NCBI RefSeq assembly: GCF_003010955.1
Contig: NZ_PGGO01000007.1
Location: 62,001-126,000 of the forward strand
Direction of reading: 5' to 3'
Source: Phyllobacterium brassicacearum
GTDB lineage: Bacteria; Pseudomonadota; Alphaproteobacteria; Rhizobiales; Rhizobiaceae
Length of the DNA: 64,000 nucleotides
The position numbers and the translations under genes were made by a program. The notes beneath the pieces are model-generated. The model was given only the letters and a program-made list of their open reading frames with translations, ran no database searches and had not been told where the DNA came from. Position 1 is the first letter of the stretch, and the number at the start of each line of letters is the position of its first letter. Of this stretch, positions 52,594 through 62,548 are shown piece by piece.

Positions 52594-54144
52594 CTATCCC
52601 ACAAGCTTGTCAGTCGAGGTCTCGTAGAGAATCTTGTCTGAATTTGCCTCGACCCCAACGAGACTCACGTTATAACCCCAAAGACGACGCACATGCCGCA
52701 GCGTCGAGTCGCGTGCACTTTCGCTGAGTACGATGCCTTCCCGCACGGTGTGTTGCAGGCGCAATTGCCTGTTACCAAGGAGGTCTACGTCCACAACCTG
52801 TATGTTTGGCTGGTTCATGCCGAGATCGTAGTTTCGGGAAAGGGTGCTGCGAACCTTTTCATAGCCGCGTTCATTATGGATCGAGGCGACCTTATAGTGG
52901 TTCTCCTTTGCCTCGTCATCCAGTGCAAACAGACGCATTTTCCGGATCAAGGCCGGGCTCAGATATTGTAGAAGGAACGACTCGTCCCGGTGGTTGGCCC
53001 AGGCATCCTTGAGCGTGGCGCGCCAATCGCCATTGCCAGCAAATTCAGGAAACCAGTCGCGATCCTCGGAAGTTGGGTGCATGCAGATGCGTTCGATATC
53101 CTGCATCATTCCAAAGCCGAGTGCATAGGGGTTGAGACCGGAATATCGTGGATCGTCGAATCCCGGCTGAAAGACAACGTTGGAGTGGCTGTGGAGCATC
53201 TCCAGCAAATGCCCTTCGCTAATCCGGTCCTTGTCAAACAACATATTCATGATCGTGTAATGGACGAAAGTGGCACAACCTTCGTTCATCACCTTGGTCT
53301 GCCGCTGCGGATAGAAATATTGGGCGACGATGCGGACAATGCGCAGGATTTCGCGTTGCCAAGGTTCAAGGATCAGGCTGTTTTTCTCGAGGAAGTAAAG
53401 CAGGTTTTCTTCCGGAAGGTTGAGTGATTTCTTGCGTTCCTGGGCATCAAGTTCATCGACATTCGGATCAGCACTTTGTTTCGGATGCGGCAGGGTTCGC
53501 CATAGGTCGCTGAATACGCGATCCTCATATTCCAGCCTTTCGCGAGCGCGCTCCTGCTCCTTCGCCGATGAAATGCGTGGCGGCCGGCGGTAACGGAACA
53601 CGGCTTGATCCATGAGGGTATGAGCCGCGTCCAGAATGGATTCGACCGCGGCGAGACCGTACCTCTCCTCGCAGCGCGTGACATATCCTTTAGCGAACTC
53701 CATATAGTTCAAGATTGCGCTGGCATCCGTCCATTGTCTGAATAGATAATTGTTCTTGAAAAAGTGATTGTGGCCAAAGGCGGCGTGTGCCGTCACCAGT
53801 GCCTGGAGCGCCATTGTGTTCTCTTCCATCAGATAGCTGATGCAAGGATTGGAATTGATTACGATCTCGTAGGCCAAGCCGCGTCGCCCCTTGCGATAAA
53901 GATAATCCTCATAGACGAAATGTTTGCCGAATGACCAATGCTGATAGATCAGCGGCATGCCGTTTGAGGAATAGGCGTCGAGCATTTGTTCGGATGAAAT
54001 GATTTCCAGCTGGTTCGGATAGACATCCAATCCAAGGTCATCAATCGCAATTTCCTTGATTGCATCATAGGTGCGGGACAAGGTGTCGAAGGTCCAATCG
54101 GAGCCATGAAACAGAAGGTCAGACGATCCCGCGATCTTACTCAT
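52594..54144 (-). CDS. SpoVR family protein (YcgB-like)
   Basis: 516 residues, family length. The N-terminal segment LLFHGSDWTFDTLSRTYDAI is characteristic, as are the central MNEGCATFVHYTIMNM and NPYALGFGMMQDIERI. SpoVR proteins are of unknown biochemical function; in non-sporulating bacteria they are found with PrkA and YeaH as here, in stress or stationary-phase operons. It lies 11 bases after yeaH. A weaker C-terminal region from 380 onward shows no known domain. Confidence 0.94.
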   Translation of the reverse strand: MSKIAGSSDLLFHGSDWTFDTLSRTYDAIKEIAIDDLGLDVYPNQLEIISSEQMLDAYSSNGMPLIYQHWSFGKHFVYEDYLYRKGRRGLAYEIVINSNPCISYLMEENTMALQALVTAHAAFGHNHFFKNNYLFRQWTDASAILNYMEFAKGYVTRCEERYGLAAVESILDAAHTLMDQAVFRYRRPPRISSAKEQERARERLEYEDRVFSDLWRTLPHPKQSADPNVDELDAQERKKSLNLPEENLLYFLEKNSLILEPWQREILRIVRIVAQYFYPQRQTKVMNEGCATFVHYTIMNMLFDKDRISEGHLLEMLHSHSNVVFQPGFDDPRYSGLNPYALGFGMMQDIERICMHPTSEDRDWFPEFAGNGDWRATLKDAWANHRDESFLLQYLSPALIRKMRLFALDDEAKENHYKVASIHNERGYEKVRSTLSRNYDLGMNQPNIQVVDVDLLGNRQLRLQHTVREGIVLSESARDSTLRHVRRLWGYNVSLVGVEANSDKILYETSTDKLVG

Positions 54145-54155
54145 CCGTTGTCACC

Positions 54156-55481
54156 CTAGCTGTTCTTGGCAGCAGCTGACTGCTTGGCGAAAAGCTGACG
54201 GAAGACGGGGTAGATATCGCCGGGCTTTGCTATTCGCGTCATTTGGAAATTCCGCCAGTTTTCTCCGACAACACGATAGGAGCGCCAGAGCGAGGTGCCG
54301 TTATCGGTTGATCGGAATATAGCACTTTCGCGTTCATCCAGAATCTCGACATAAGCATAATACTGGCAAAGTTTCATCAAATCACGGTTCAAAAGGTTGA
54401 CACAGTGCTCTGAATCGCCCGCGAGGTTGTCGCCGTCGGACGCTTGCGCGGCATAGATGTTCCAGTCTCGACTGGGATAGCGCTCAAGAATGATGCGCTG
54501 CATTTCCTCAAGAGCCGTCGATACGACGGTTCCGCCGCTCTGGGTGCTGCGGAAGAATGTTTCCTCGTCGACCTCATGCGCCTGGTGCGTGTGGCGGATG
54601 AAGACGATATCGATGCGATCGTAGCGCCGTTTGAGAAAAAGGTGCAAGAGCACGAAGAAGCGCTTGGCGAGATCCTTTTCGCGCTCACCCATGGAGCCTG
54701 AAACATCCATCAGGCAAAACATCACGGCATTCGCGTTCGGCAACGGCATTGGCTCGAAACGGTTGAACCGGATGTCGACCGGGTCAATATAGGCAACGAC
54801 CTTGCGCCTGCGCTGCAGGATTTCCATCTCCTGTCGTAACTCGGCAAGGCGCTTGAAAGCAGCGGAAGCGGGTTTCGGGTCCTTTGCTTCAAGTTTTGTT
54901 ATCTCCTCGGCCAGAGCATCCACCTGCGCCTGCTTGGGACGCTGCAGCGCGATGCGGCGGCCAAAGCTGTTGCGCATTGTGCGCCCGACATTGATGTTGG
55001 TGGGTGATCCGGCGATGGTGAAGCCGGCGCGCCGTGGTTTAAAGGTGACGGCTTCCTTCAAACTCGACTTGACCATGTCCGGGAGTTCAAGATCTTCAAA
55101 GAAGAGATCGAGGACCTCTTCGCGGGACAAAACGAAGCGAAAGTCATCCTCCATGTCACCTTCTGATGCGGCGCCCTTGCCAGCGCCAGTTCCACCACTT
55201 TGGCCGGGCTTGGGGAGGCGGTCACCGGAAACGAAATCCCGGTTGCCTGGCAAAACGTGTTCGCGTCGCCCGGTGCTGCGATCGGTCTGGAAGGTTGGCT
55301 CGTTGGTGCCATCGATAGGGAAGGGAACGGAGTGGCCGGCGTCGACATCGACAATTTTGCCGGCCTTGATCTGCTCATGGACAGAGCGTTTCAACTCTGC
55401 ACGCGCACGTCGTAGAAAGCGCTGACGATTGCTTAGGCTTTTGTCCTTGGGATTCAGGCGGCGATCGATGAAGCTCGGCAT
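54156..55481 (-). CDS. yeaH: YeaH/YhbH family (DUF444) protein
   Basis: 441 residues, family length. After a charged N-terminal region there is a von Willebrand A-like domain with VMFCLMDVSGSMGEREKDL, carrying the D-x-S-x-S metal site. The protein forms the partner of PrkA in the conserved prkA-yeaH-spoVR cluster. It begins 21 bases after prkA behind GGAGAGAGG. A role in stress adaptation is known for the cluster in E. coli; molecular activity is not clear. Confidence 0.95.
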   Translation of the reverse strand: MPSFIDRRLNPKDKSLSNRQRFLRRARAELKRSVHEQIKAGKIVDVDAGHSVPFPIDGTNEPTFQTDRSTGRREHVLPGNRDFVSGDRLPKPGQSGGTGAGKGAASEGDMEDDFRFVLSREEVLDLFFEDLELPDMVKSSLKEAVTFKPRRAGFTIAGSPTNINVGRTMRNSFGRRIALQRPKQAQVDALAEEITKLEAKDPKPASAAFKRLAELRQEMEILQRRRKVVAYIDPVDIRFNRFEPMPLPNANAVMFCLMDVSGSMGEREKDLAKRFFVLLHLFLKRRYDRIDIVFIRHTHQAHEVDEETFFRSTQSGGTVVSTALEEMQRIILERYPSRDWNIYAAQASDGDNLAGDSEHCVNLLNRDLMKLCQYYAYVEILDERESAIFRSTDNGTSLWRSYRVVGENWRNFQMTRIAKPGDIYPVFRQLFAKQSAAAKNS

Positions 55482-55502
55482 GCACGCACCTCTCTCCGGC
55501 GA

Positions 55503-57452
55503 TTAGCCCGCCTTGTTTACCCGCATGTACCAATCAACCAACCGGCGAACCTGCCTCTCCGTGTAACCGCGTTCCACCATACGCTGGACGAATTCCGTAT
55601 GTTGCTTTTCGGTAGCCCCATCCTTTTTCGAGCCAAAACTGATGACCGGCAGCAAATCCTCGACTTGGCCGAACATGCGTTTCTCAATGACCTCGCGCAG
55701 CTTTTCATAGCTCGTCCATGACGGGTTGCGGCCGTTGTTCTTGGCCTTTGCCCGCAAGGTGAATTTCACCACTTCATTGCGGAAGTCCTTGGGGTTGGCG
55801 ATGCCAGCAGGTTTTTCGATCTGCGACAGCTCGCTATCGAGTATCCCGCGGTTCAGGATCTGGCCGGTATCTGGATCCTTGTAATCCTGATCTTCAATCC
55901 AGGCGTCGGCATAGGCGATGTAACGGTCAAACAGATTTTGACCGTACTCGCTATAGGATTCGAGGTAGGCTTTCTGGATTTCATGGCCTATAAATTCGGC
56001 ATATCGTGAGGCAAGTTCCGACTTGATGAAGTCGAGGTAGTTCGCTTCCGTCTCCTGGGGGAACTGCTCCCGTTTGACCGACTGCTCGAGTACATACATG
56101 AGATGCACCGGGTCGGCGGCCACTTGCTTGGTGTCGTAGTTGAACGTTTCCGACAATACCTTGAAGGCAAAGCGGGTGCTGATGCCGTTCATGCCCTCGT
56201 CCACGCCAGCTGCATCTCGATATTCCTGCACCGATTTGGCTTTCGGATCGGACTCCCGGAGATTCTCGCCGTCATAGACTCGCATCTTGGTGTAGAGCGG
56301 TGAGTTCTCATGCTCGGCCAGTCGTGTCGACACGGTGAAACGGCTCAGGATTTCCAGCACTTCCGGTGCGCAAGGATTGTTGAGCAATTCGCTTTCACGC
56401 AGCAGCTTCTCATAGATCTGCTTTTCTTCTGTTACCCGCAGGCAATAGGGAACCTTGACCACTGACATTCGATCGAGGAAGGCTTCGTTGTTCTTGTTGT
56501 TCTTGAATTGCAGCCATTCAGATTCGTTGGAGTGAGCCAGGATGATGCCCTGGAACGGGAATGCGCCGAAGTTCTCGGTGCCGTTGTAGTTACCTTCCTG
56601 GGTTGCAGTCAAAAGGGGATGCAGGACCTTGATCGGCGCTTTGAACATTTCGACGAACTCGAGCATGCCCTGCGTCGTCCTGTTCAACCCGCCGCTGAAC
56701 GAATAGGCGTCTGGGTCTGACTGGCTGAAGTGTTCGAGCTGGCGGATATCCACCTTGCCGACAAGCGAGGAAACGTCCTGGTTGTTCTCATCGCCCGGTT
56801 CAGTCTTGGCGATGCCGATTTGCCGCAAGCGGGACGGCGTGAGTTTTACCACGCTGAACTTCGAGATGTCGCCTGCGAATTCGTCAAGTCGTTTGGAGGC
56901 CCATGGTGAGATCAAGCCATTGAGACGGCGCCTTGCAATTCCGTATTTGTCTTCCAGAAGCCCGGACATGCGATCGGGATGGAAAAGGCCAAGCGGCGAT
57001 TCAAAAATCGGGCTTATCTGATTACCGGCCTTCAGTGTGTAGATTGGGCGGTGTTCCATCAATTGCTTGAGCCGCTCGGCCAGGGAGGACTTGCCGCCGC
57101 CGACAGGTCCGAGCAGGTAGAGGATCTGCTTGCGCTCTTCCAGACCCTGCGCCGCGTACCGGAAATAGCCGACAATGCGTTCGATCGTGTCTTCCATTCC
57201 GTAGAAATCAGCGAACGCCGGGTAAATCTTGATCGTTCGATTGAGGAAGATCCGGCCGAGACGTTCATCTCCACTGGTGTCGATGAGCTTCGGCTCGCCG
57301 ATGGCGTCAACCATTCGCTCCGACGCAGTAGCAAACATGCGGGGATCATTTCGGCAAGCGAGCAGATATTCCTGCAGGCTCATCTCTTCCTGCTTCTCGC
57401 TGCTGTAGATTTCAGAGAAGAGACTAAAAACGTCAGACGCTTGCGTAGTCAT
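55503..57452 (-). CDS. prkA: PrkA family serine protein kinase/AAA ATPase (YeaG)
   Basis: 649 residues from the ATG at 57452 with GGAGG 7 bases upstream; a TTG at 57458 is less likely. The N-terminal AAA core has Walker A GPVGGGKSSL (~residues 115-124), and the C-terminal PrkA domain has YAEFIGHEIQKAYLESYSEY and the helical end. Members are reported as serine kinase or protease-like stress ATPases. It heads the prkA-yeaH-spoVR operon. Its promoter lies in the 479-base region upstream. Confidence 0.96.
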   Translation of the reverse strand: MTTQASDVFSLFSEIYSSEKQEEMSLQEYLLACRNDPRMFATASERMVDAIGEPKLIDTSGDERLGRIFLNRTIKIYPAFADFYGMEDTIERIVGYFRYAAQGLEERKQILYLLGPVGGGKSSLAERLKQLMEHRPIYTLKAGNQISPIFESPLGLFHPDRMSGLLEDKYGIARRRLNGLISPWASKRLDEFAGDISKFSVVKLTPSRLRQIGIAKTEPGDENNQDVSSLVGKVDIRQLEHFSQSDPDAYSFSGGLNRTTQGMLEFVEMFKAPIKVLHPLLTATQEGNYNGTENFGAFPFQGIILAHSNESEWLQFKNNKNNEAFLDRMSVVKVPYCLRVTEEKQIYEKLLRESELLNNPCAPEVLEILSRFTVSTRLAEHENSPLYTKMRVYDGENLRESDPKAKSVQEYRDAAGVDEGMNGISTRFAFKVLSETFNYDTKQVAADPVHLMYVLEQSVKREQFPQETEANYLDFIKSELASRYAEFIGHEIQKAYLESYSEYGQNLFDRYIAYADAWIEDQDYKDPDTGQILNRGILDSELSQIEKPAGIANPKDFRNEVVKFTLRAKAKNNGRNPSWTSYEKLREVIEKRMFGQVEDLLPVISFGSKKDGATEKQHTEFVQRMVERGYTERQVRRLVDWYMRVNKAG

Positions 57453-57931
57453 GTTCAACCTCCAGCCGCATGCAAACTCACACAGGAATTTGAGCTGAAG
57501 GGGCCGCCCCTCCGCTCAGAGGATCGCATGCCGATTACCTACCAGTGTCGGGTGAGTCGCTGCACTGCGCAAGACACTGATTGCAGTAATATTGTGTAGT
57601 TGCAATCAAGACACGCAGATGTGTCCTTTATTAGATGACGATCACCCTTTCTCGTCATGTCCCTCGTAAAGTTATGTAGGAAGTCAAACTACTAAAGGGT
57701 ATGGGTTGCGAAAAAAAAATTGCACGCAAATCAAGATACGACACTGGCGCTTCGGCTATATGGCCGTTGTGGAGCGGCACTCCCCGGGATCGGCAATCAT
57801 CAAGTTGCTCTCTGGCAAACTGCTGACAATCAGGTTATGTTTTGAGTTGTGCAGGTTTAGGTCCCATGGTCCGCCCTTTGCACGGCGCCACGGTGCCTTT
57901 CCCGCTCCGAACGAGATTGGGAGAATTGTTC
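57453..57931. other. Gene-free divergent control region between prkA and the DUF2189 gene
   Basis: No gene is supported in these 479 bases. The clearest feature is an inverted repeat TGATTGCA (57578-57585) and TGCAATCA (57601-57608) with a 15-base AT-rich spacer, which may be an operator of one of the two divergent genes. A nine-A run occurs near 57712-57720. No convincing sigma-factor motif was found. Confidence 0.45.
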
Positions 57932-58756
57932 ATGGCACAATTTCATGTGATCGCTGGTGCAAGTGAAACAAACGTCTATCCTGAGGTACGGCGAATAAGT
58001 GTGGCAGATGTTTTCGCTGCGCTTCGCGAAGGCCTCGACGACTTTTGGGATAAGCCCTCACATTACGTTTTTCTCTGCCTGATATATCCGATTGCTGGAT
58101 TGGTTCTCGCGCGCTGGACGTCGGGCGCCAATTTATTGCCGCTGCTCTTTCCATTGATGTCCGGTTTTGCCCTGGTCGGGCCATTTGCGGCTTTGGGCCT
58201 CTATGAGATCAGCCGAAGGCGCGAGCTCAATCTCGATACGTCATGGCGTCACGCCCTGGAAGTCAGGCACTCGCCCGCGATACCTTCCATTGTGGCCGTA
58301 GGCATCATGCTTCTGGTGCTTTTCGTTGCGTGGATCCTGACAGCTCAGAGCCTGTATACGAGTCTTTTTGGCGCTGAAGCGCCTGCATCCATCGGTGCCT
58401 TCCTGAACCAGGTGTTTACCACACCTGAGGGCCAGCGAATGATCATTCTCGGCAACGCTATCGGCTTTGTCTTTGCCGTCGTCGTTCTGTGCACAACCGT
58501 CATCGCATTTCCGCTTCTGCTCGACCGCGACGTCGGTGCACTGTCGGCGGTGGTCACCTCAGTAAAAGCTGTACTGACCAATCCCGTCGAGATGGCGCTT
58601 TGGGGGCTGATCGTTGCGGCACTCCTTCTGGTTGGCTTCCTCACTCTGTTCGTCGGGCTTGCCATCTTCATACCCGTACTCGGACACGCGACATGGCACC
58701 TTTACCGGAAGGTCGTCGTACCGCTGCCGCGCGAGGTTACCAGCGCGGGTAGGTAG
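57932..58756 (+). CDS. DUF2189 family membrane protein
   Basis: 274 residues from the ATG at 57932, behind GGGAGAA; a longer frame to 57842 was rejected. It has about six hydrophobic spans with the family stretch LFPLMSGFALVGPFAALGLY followed by EISRRRE, and a conserved DFWDKPSHY before the first span. The family has no known function; it is often near cytochrome oxidase genes, as here (convergent with the cox cluster). Confidence 0.88.
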   Translation: MAQFHVIAGASETNVYPEVRRISVADVFAALREGLDDFWDKPSHYVFLCLIYPIAGLVLARWTSGANLLPLLFPLMSGFALVGPFAALGLYEISRRRELNLDTSWRHALEVRHSPAIPSIVAVGIMLLVLFVAWILTAQSLYTSLFGAEAPASIGAFLNQVFTTPEGQRMIILGNAIGFVFAVVVLCTTVIAFPLLLDRDVGALSAVVTSVKAVLTNPVEMALWGLIVAALLLVGFLTLFVGLAIFIPVLGHATWHLYRKVVVPLPREVTSAGR

Positions 58757-58779
58757 CTCATACAATTTGATAGGGACTG

Positions 58780-58811
58780 AAAAAAACGGCGCGGCTATAA
58801 GAGCCGCGCCG
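58780..58811 (-). terminator. Rho-independent terminator of the cox cluster
   Basis: On the minus strand the 10-bp stem CGGCGCGGCT / AGCCGCGCCG (58787-58796 with 58802-58811) with a 5-base loop is followed by seven T residues (complement of A at 58780-58786). It lies 9 bases after the last cox gene and also separates it from the convergent DUF2189 gene. Confidence 0.9.
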
Positions 58812-58819
58812 AACTTGTG

Positions 58820-59176
58820 TCAAGGCGCAGCGCCGAAAGCGGTCAACCGGGTGAGGAGCGTGTAATTGGCCTCTGATACCATCATCGCGACGAAGACCAG
58901 CACCAATATTGGCGGAAGCAGAATGGCATAGGTCAAAGCCAGCCGCTCCCATGCCATGTGCATGAAAATCGCGACAATCAGCCCCGCCTTCAAGACCATG
59001 AAGATCAGGATCAGCGACCATCTGAGGTAACCCTGCACGTGGAGGTAGTCGACGAGGTATGAGAAGAAGCTGAGAACGAACAACAGTCCCCACACAGCCA
59101 GATAAAGCTTGATCGGATGTTGCTGATGCTCCGCTTGGGCAGTTGGTTGTGCGCTATGTGCTGCGGTCTGTGCCAT
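58820..59176 (-). CDS. Cytochrome oxidase subunit IV-like protein
   Basis: 118 residues from the ATG at 59176; an upstream extension to 59209 overlaps the previous gene. Three hydrophobic spans (YLAVWGLLFVLSFFSYLV, LILIFMVLKAGLIVAIFMH, LPPILVLVFVAMMV) with the H-M-x-W and F-K/L-A-G-like features of bacterial subunit IV (COX4_pro family, CyoD-like). It is the last gene of the oxidase operon. It probably stabilises the oxidase. Confidence 0.82.
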   Translation of the reverse strand: MAQTAAHSAQPTAQAEHQQHPIKLYLAVWGLLFVLSFFSYLVDYLHVQGYLRWSLILIFMVLKAGLIVAIFMHMAWERLALTYAILLPPILVLVFVAMMVSEANYTLLTRLTAFGAAP

Positions 59177-59186
59177 GTGACTTACC

Positions 59187-59909
59187 TCACCATAGATAGA
59201 AGAAGGCAAAGATGAATACCCAGACCAGATCGACGAAATGCCAATAGAGACCCGTGATTTCGACGATCTCGTAGTTACCTTTCCTCGATGTGAAAAAGCC
59301 GCGCTTCTCCGTGTCGAAATCTCCGCGCCAGACCTTGCGCGCGATGATGATGAGGAAGATGACGCCGATCGTGACGTGGGTTCCGTGAAATCCCGTGATC
59401 ATGAAAAAAGTTGAACCGAATTGTGCCGCGCCGAATGGATTCTCCCAAGGCCGGACGCCTTCCATAATCAGTTTGGTCCATTCGAAAGCCTGCATGCCGA
59501 CAAATGTCGCGCCAAAGAGAGCTGTCAAAAGCATCAGTATAGCTGTCTTGCGGCGATCGCGCCGGTAACCATAGTTGACCGCCATTGCCATTGTTCCGCT
59601 GCTGCTGATGAGCACGAAGGTCATGATGGCAATAAGGATCAGGGGGACGTCCTGGCCGCCAATATGCAGGGCGAAGACTTCACTGGGATTGGGCCAGGGG
59701 ACAGTGGTGGACATCCGGGCCGTCATATAGGCAAGCAGAAAGCATCCAAAGACAAAGGTGTCGCTGAGTAGGAAGATCCACATCATGGCCTTGCCCCAGG
59801 ACACGTTCTTGAACGTCCGTTGGTCCGAGGCCCAATCGGACGCAAAGCCACTTAGTCCGGACGGGCGGGGGAGGGATGTGCTCGGAGTTGTTTTCGCGGA
59901 TTCATGCAT
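59187..59909 (-). CDS. coxP: Heme-copper oxidase subunit III, CoxP-like
   Basis: 240 residues. Subunit III marks are MITGFHGTHVTIGVIFL and the C-terminal GLYWHFVDLVWVFIFAFFYL, where the WHFVDLVW motif is diagnostic. About seven spans would be expected; hydrophobic segments fit a shorter 6-7-span version. It resembles the preceding gene product in overall plan, giving two subunit III genes as in coxMNOP of Bradyrhizobium. No copper or heme ligands are expected in this subunit. Confidence 0.88.
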   Translation of the reverse strand: MHESAKTTPSTSLPRPSGLSGFASDWASDQRTFKNVSWGKAMMWIFLLSDTFVFGCFLLAYMTARMSTTVPWPNPSEVFALHIGGQDVPLILIAIMTFVLISSSGTMAMAVNYGYRRDRRKTAILMLLTALFGATFVGMQAFEWTKLIMEGVRPWENPFGAAQFGSTFFMITGFHGTHVTIGVIFLIIIARKVWRGDFDTEKRGFFTSRKGNYEIVEITGLYWHFVDLVWVFIFAFFYLW

Positions 59910-59919
59910 CTCAAATCCC

Positions 59920-60624
59920 CTATGTCAGCAATTGCCGGCAGATATCGACGAAATCATTTGCCCACCCCGCAAACAGGGCAAACAGGACCAACCAGACCAG
60001 CAGCATGAAATGCCAGTACATGGCACAAAGCTCGACGCTCAGGAGCACCTTGCCCGGCTGTTCAGCATGCCACGCCTTGAACGTGGTGCGGCCGAGTGCG
60101 ACGAGCCCACCGAGAATATGCAAGCCGTGCATGCCGGTGATGAGATAGAAGAAACTGTTAGCAGGATTGTCGGCGAGTACATATCCGGCGGAGACCAGTT
60201 CGCGCCATACGAACAACTGCCCGACGAGAAAGCCGATGGCAGTCGCCAGGCCGATCAAAAGCCCGGTCCTCATAGCCTCGATATGGTGCTTCTCTGCTTC
60301 AATTTTCGCCCATTGCAAGGCGACGCTGCTTAGCGCGAGCACGATCGTGTTGACCCAAAGCAGTCCCGGAACGGGAATTGCCCACCAATCCTGAAGGCCC
60401 ATGCGCATGAAGTACGCGCTGATGAACAGCGTGAAGAGGGCCCCGACAACTGCCAGAAAGACGCCAAGACCGATCTTCGCCGTGGGAATGGAAGACACGT
60501 CATAACGCGGAGTGTCTCCGACGCTCCCTGCTTCGAGCCACGGCCGCGACGTCAGGCGTTGCTGTGCCATCCACCATGTGATGATCGCGGCGATCCCGGC
60601 CAGGAAGATCAGGATGACGCTCAT
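59920..60624 (-). CDS. coxO: Heme-copper oxidase subunit III-like protein, CoxO-like
   Basis: 234 residues, starting at an ATG that overlaps the coxN stop. Features are FFYLITGMHGLHILGGLVAL and YWHFMLLVWLVLFALFAGW, related to but distinct from the next gene product. The two are tandem subunit III homologues in the arrangement of Bradyrhizobium coxMNOP. Its N-terminal MSVILIFLAGIAAIITWWM span is extra. Confidence 0.85.
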   Translation of the reverse strand: MSVILIFLAGIAAIITWWMAQQRLTSRPWLEAGSVGDTPRYDVSSIPTAKIGLGVFLAVVGALFTLFISAYFMRMGLQDWWAIPVPGLLWVNTIVLALSSVALQWAKIEAEKHHIEAMRTGLLIGLATAIGFLVGQLFVWRELVSAGYVLADNPANSFFYLITGMHGLHILGGLVALGRTTFKAWHAEQPGKVLLSVELCAMYWHFMLLVWLVLFALFAGWANDFVDICRQLLT

Positions 60625-62402
60625 GAGGCATTTTCCATGGAAAGCCGGTTGGAGTTCGGCTGGTTCTGCGGGATGAAATCCTCCGGCGCACCTGGAACGC
60701 TGTAATCATAGGCCCAACGATAGACGACAGGAAGCTCCTTGCCCCAATTGCCATGGGGAGGCGGCGTTGTAGGCGTCTGCCACTCAAGCGTGGTTGCCCG
60801 CCATGGATTGCCGCCGGCCTCCTTGCCGTTGCGAAGGCTCCAGATCAAATTGAACAGGAACAGCATCTGGGCTGCGCCGACGGTCAATGCCATCAAGGTG
60901 ATGAAGACATTGAGATCATGAGCAGATGGCGGATTGACGGCTGACTCGCCGAGTTCGTAGTAGCGGCGGGGTGCCCCCAGGAGGCCGAGATAATGCATGG
61001 GGAAGAAGATCAGATAGGCACCGAGGAACGTCACCCAGAAGTGGATACGTCCCATGATTTCGTTCAGCATCCGCCCGGTAATCTTGGGATACCAATGATA
61101 GATCGCCCCGAATATCACCATGATCGGCGCGACGCCCATGACCATGTGGAAATGCGCGACGACAAACATGGTATCGGAAAGTGGAACGTCAACGACCACA
61201 TTGCCGAGGAAAAGCCCTGTCAGTCCGCCGTTGACGAAGGTGACAATAAAACCAAGGGCAAACAGCATCGGCAAGGTCAGGTGAATATCGCCGCGCCATA
61301 ATGTAAGCACCCAGTTATAGACCTTGATCGCGGTTGGGACGGCGATGATGAGCGTCGTGGTTGCGAAGAAGAATCCGAAGTTCGGATTCATGCCGCTGAC
61401 ATACATGTGGTGCGCCCAGACGATGAAGCTCAGAGCGCCGATAATGACGATTGCCCAGACCATCATGCGATATCCGAAGATATTCTTGCGGGCGTGGGTG
61501 CTGATAAGGTCGGATACGATGCCGAAGGCTGGCAGGGCCACAATGTACACTTCGGGATGGCCGAAGAACCAGAAAAGATGCTGGAAGAGAATTGGGCTGC
61601 CACCACCATGTTGCAGCTGTTCGCCCATTTCGACAATGGCGGGCATGAAGAAACTGGTGCCAAGCAACCGGTCGAACAACATCATGACCGAGGCAACGAA
61701 GAGGGCAGGGAAGGCGAGCAGCGCCATGACCGTGGCGGTGAAGATCCCCCAAATAGTCAAGGGCATCCGCATCAGGGTCATGCCCCGTGCGCGGCCCTGC
61801 AACACGGTGACCACGTAGTTCAAACCGCCCATGGTAAATCCGATGATGAACAGGATGAGCGAAGTCAGCATCAGGATGATGCCCCAATCCTGGCCGCCGG
61901 GAGTGCCGGAAAGCACCGCTTGTGGCGGGTAAAGTGTCCAGCCAGCGCCTGTTGGACCGCCGGGAACGAAGAACCCTGCTACCAGAACAAGCACCGCGAG
62001 CAGATAGAGCCAATAACTCAGCATGTTCGCATAAGGAAACACCATGTCCCGCGCACCCAGCATCAACGGGATCAGGTAATTGCCGAAACCACCCAGAAAC
62101 AGAGCGGTGAGGAGGTAGATCACCATGATCATGCCGTGCATGGTGATGAACTGATAATACCGCTCAGCGTCGATGAAGGTAAAATAGCCAGGGAAACCCA
62201 GTTGCAATCGCATGAGCCATGACAGGACGAGGGCAACCAGGCCGATCGCCAGGGCCGTCATGGAATACTGAATGGCAATGACCTTGGCGTCCTGGCTGAA
62301 GACGTAAGTCGTCCACCAGCTATGTGGATGGTAAAGCTCGACATCCTCGACTTCCGCGGCGGGGACGGTGTCGTCAATGCTGGATGGAATATTGACCATC
62401 AT
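60621..62402 (-). CDS. coxN: Heme-copper oxidase subunit I, CoxN-like
   Basis: 593 residues from the ATG at 62402 behind GGGAGGG; a longer frame to 62462 was rejected. The catalytic-site segment FFGHPEVYIVALPAFG contains the CuB histidine and the Tyr of the His-Tyr crosslink. Further CuB histidines are in WAHHMYVSG, and the heme ligands in VAHFHMVMGVAP. Twelve or more spans are visible. It reduces oxygen to water at the heme-copper centre with proton pumping. It overlaps the next gene (ATGA). Confidence 0.95.
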   Translation of the reverse strand: MMVNIPSSIDDTVPAAEVEDVELYHPHSWWTTYVFSQDAKVIAIQYSMTALAIGLVALVLSWLMRLQLGFPGYFTFIDAERYYQFITMHGMIMVIYLLTALFLGGFGNYLIPLMLGARDMVFPYANMLSYWLYLLAVLVLVAGFFVPGGPTGAGWTLYPPQAVLSGTPGGQDWGIILMLTSLILFIIGFTMGGLNYVVTVLQGRARGMTLMRMPLTIWGIFTATVMALLAFPALFVASVMMLFDRLLGTSFFMPAIVEMGEQLQHGGGSPILFQHLFWFFGHPEVYIVALPAFGIVSDLISTHARKNIFGYRMMVWAIVIIGALSFIVWAHHMYVSGMNPNFGFFFATTTLIIAVPTAIKVYNWVLTLWRGDIHLTLPMLFALGFIVTFVNGGLTGLFLGNVVVDVPLSDTMFVVAHFHMVMGVAPIMVIFGAIYHWYPKITGRMLNEIMGRIHFWVTFLGAYLIFFPMHYLGLLGAPRRYYELGESAVNPPSAHDLNVFITLMALTVGAAQMLFLFNLIWSLRNGKEAGGNPWRATTLEWQTPTTPPPHGNWGKELPVVYRWAYDYSVPGAPEDFIPQNQPNSNRLSMENAS

Positions 62403-62548
62403 GGCCCTCCCTGTTGTCTCGAACGTCCTCTCCCGAAGGACGGTGTCACAGAGCAATTCCATTTTAACGGAGCAATGGAAATTGCTCTAACTCTTTGTTT
62501 GTCGCAATTCCGGACGGAAAACCGGTTCCCACTTTTCCTGGAATTGCT

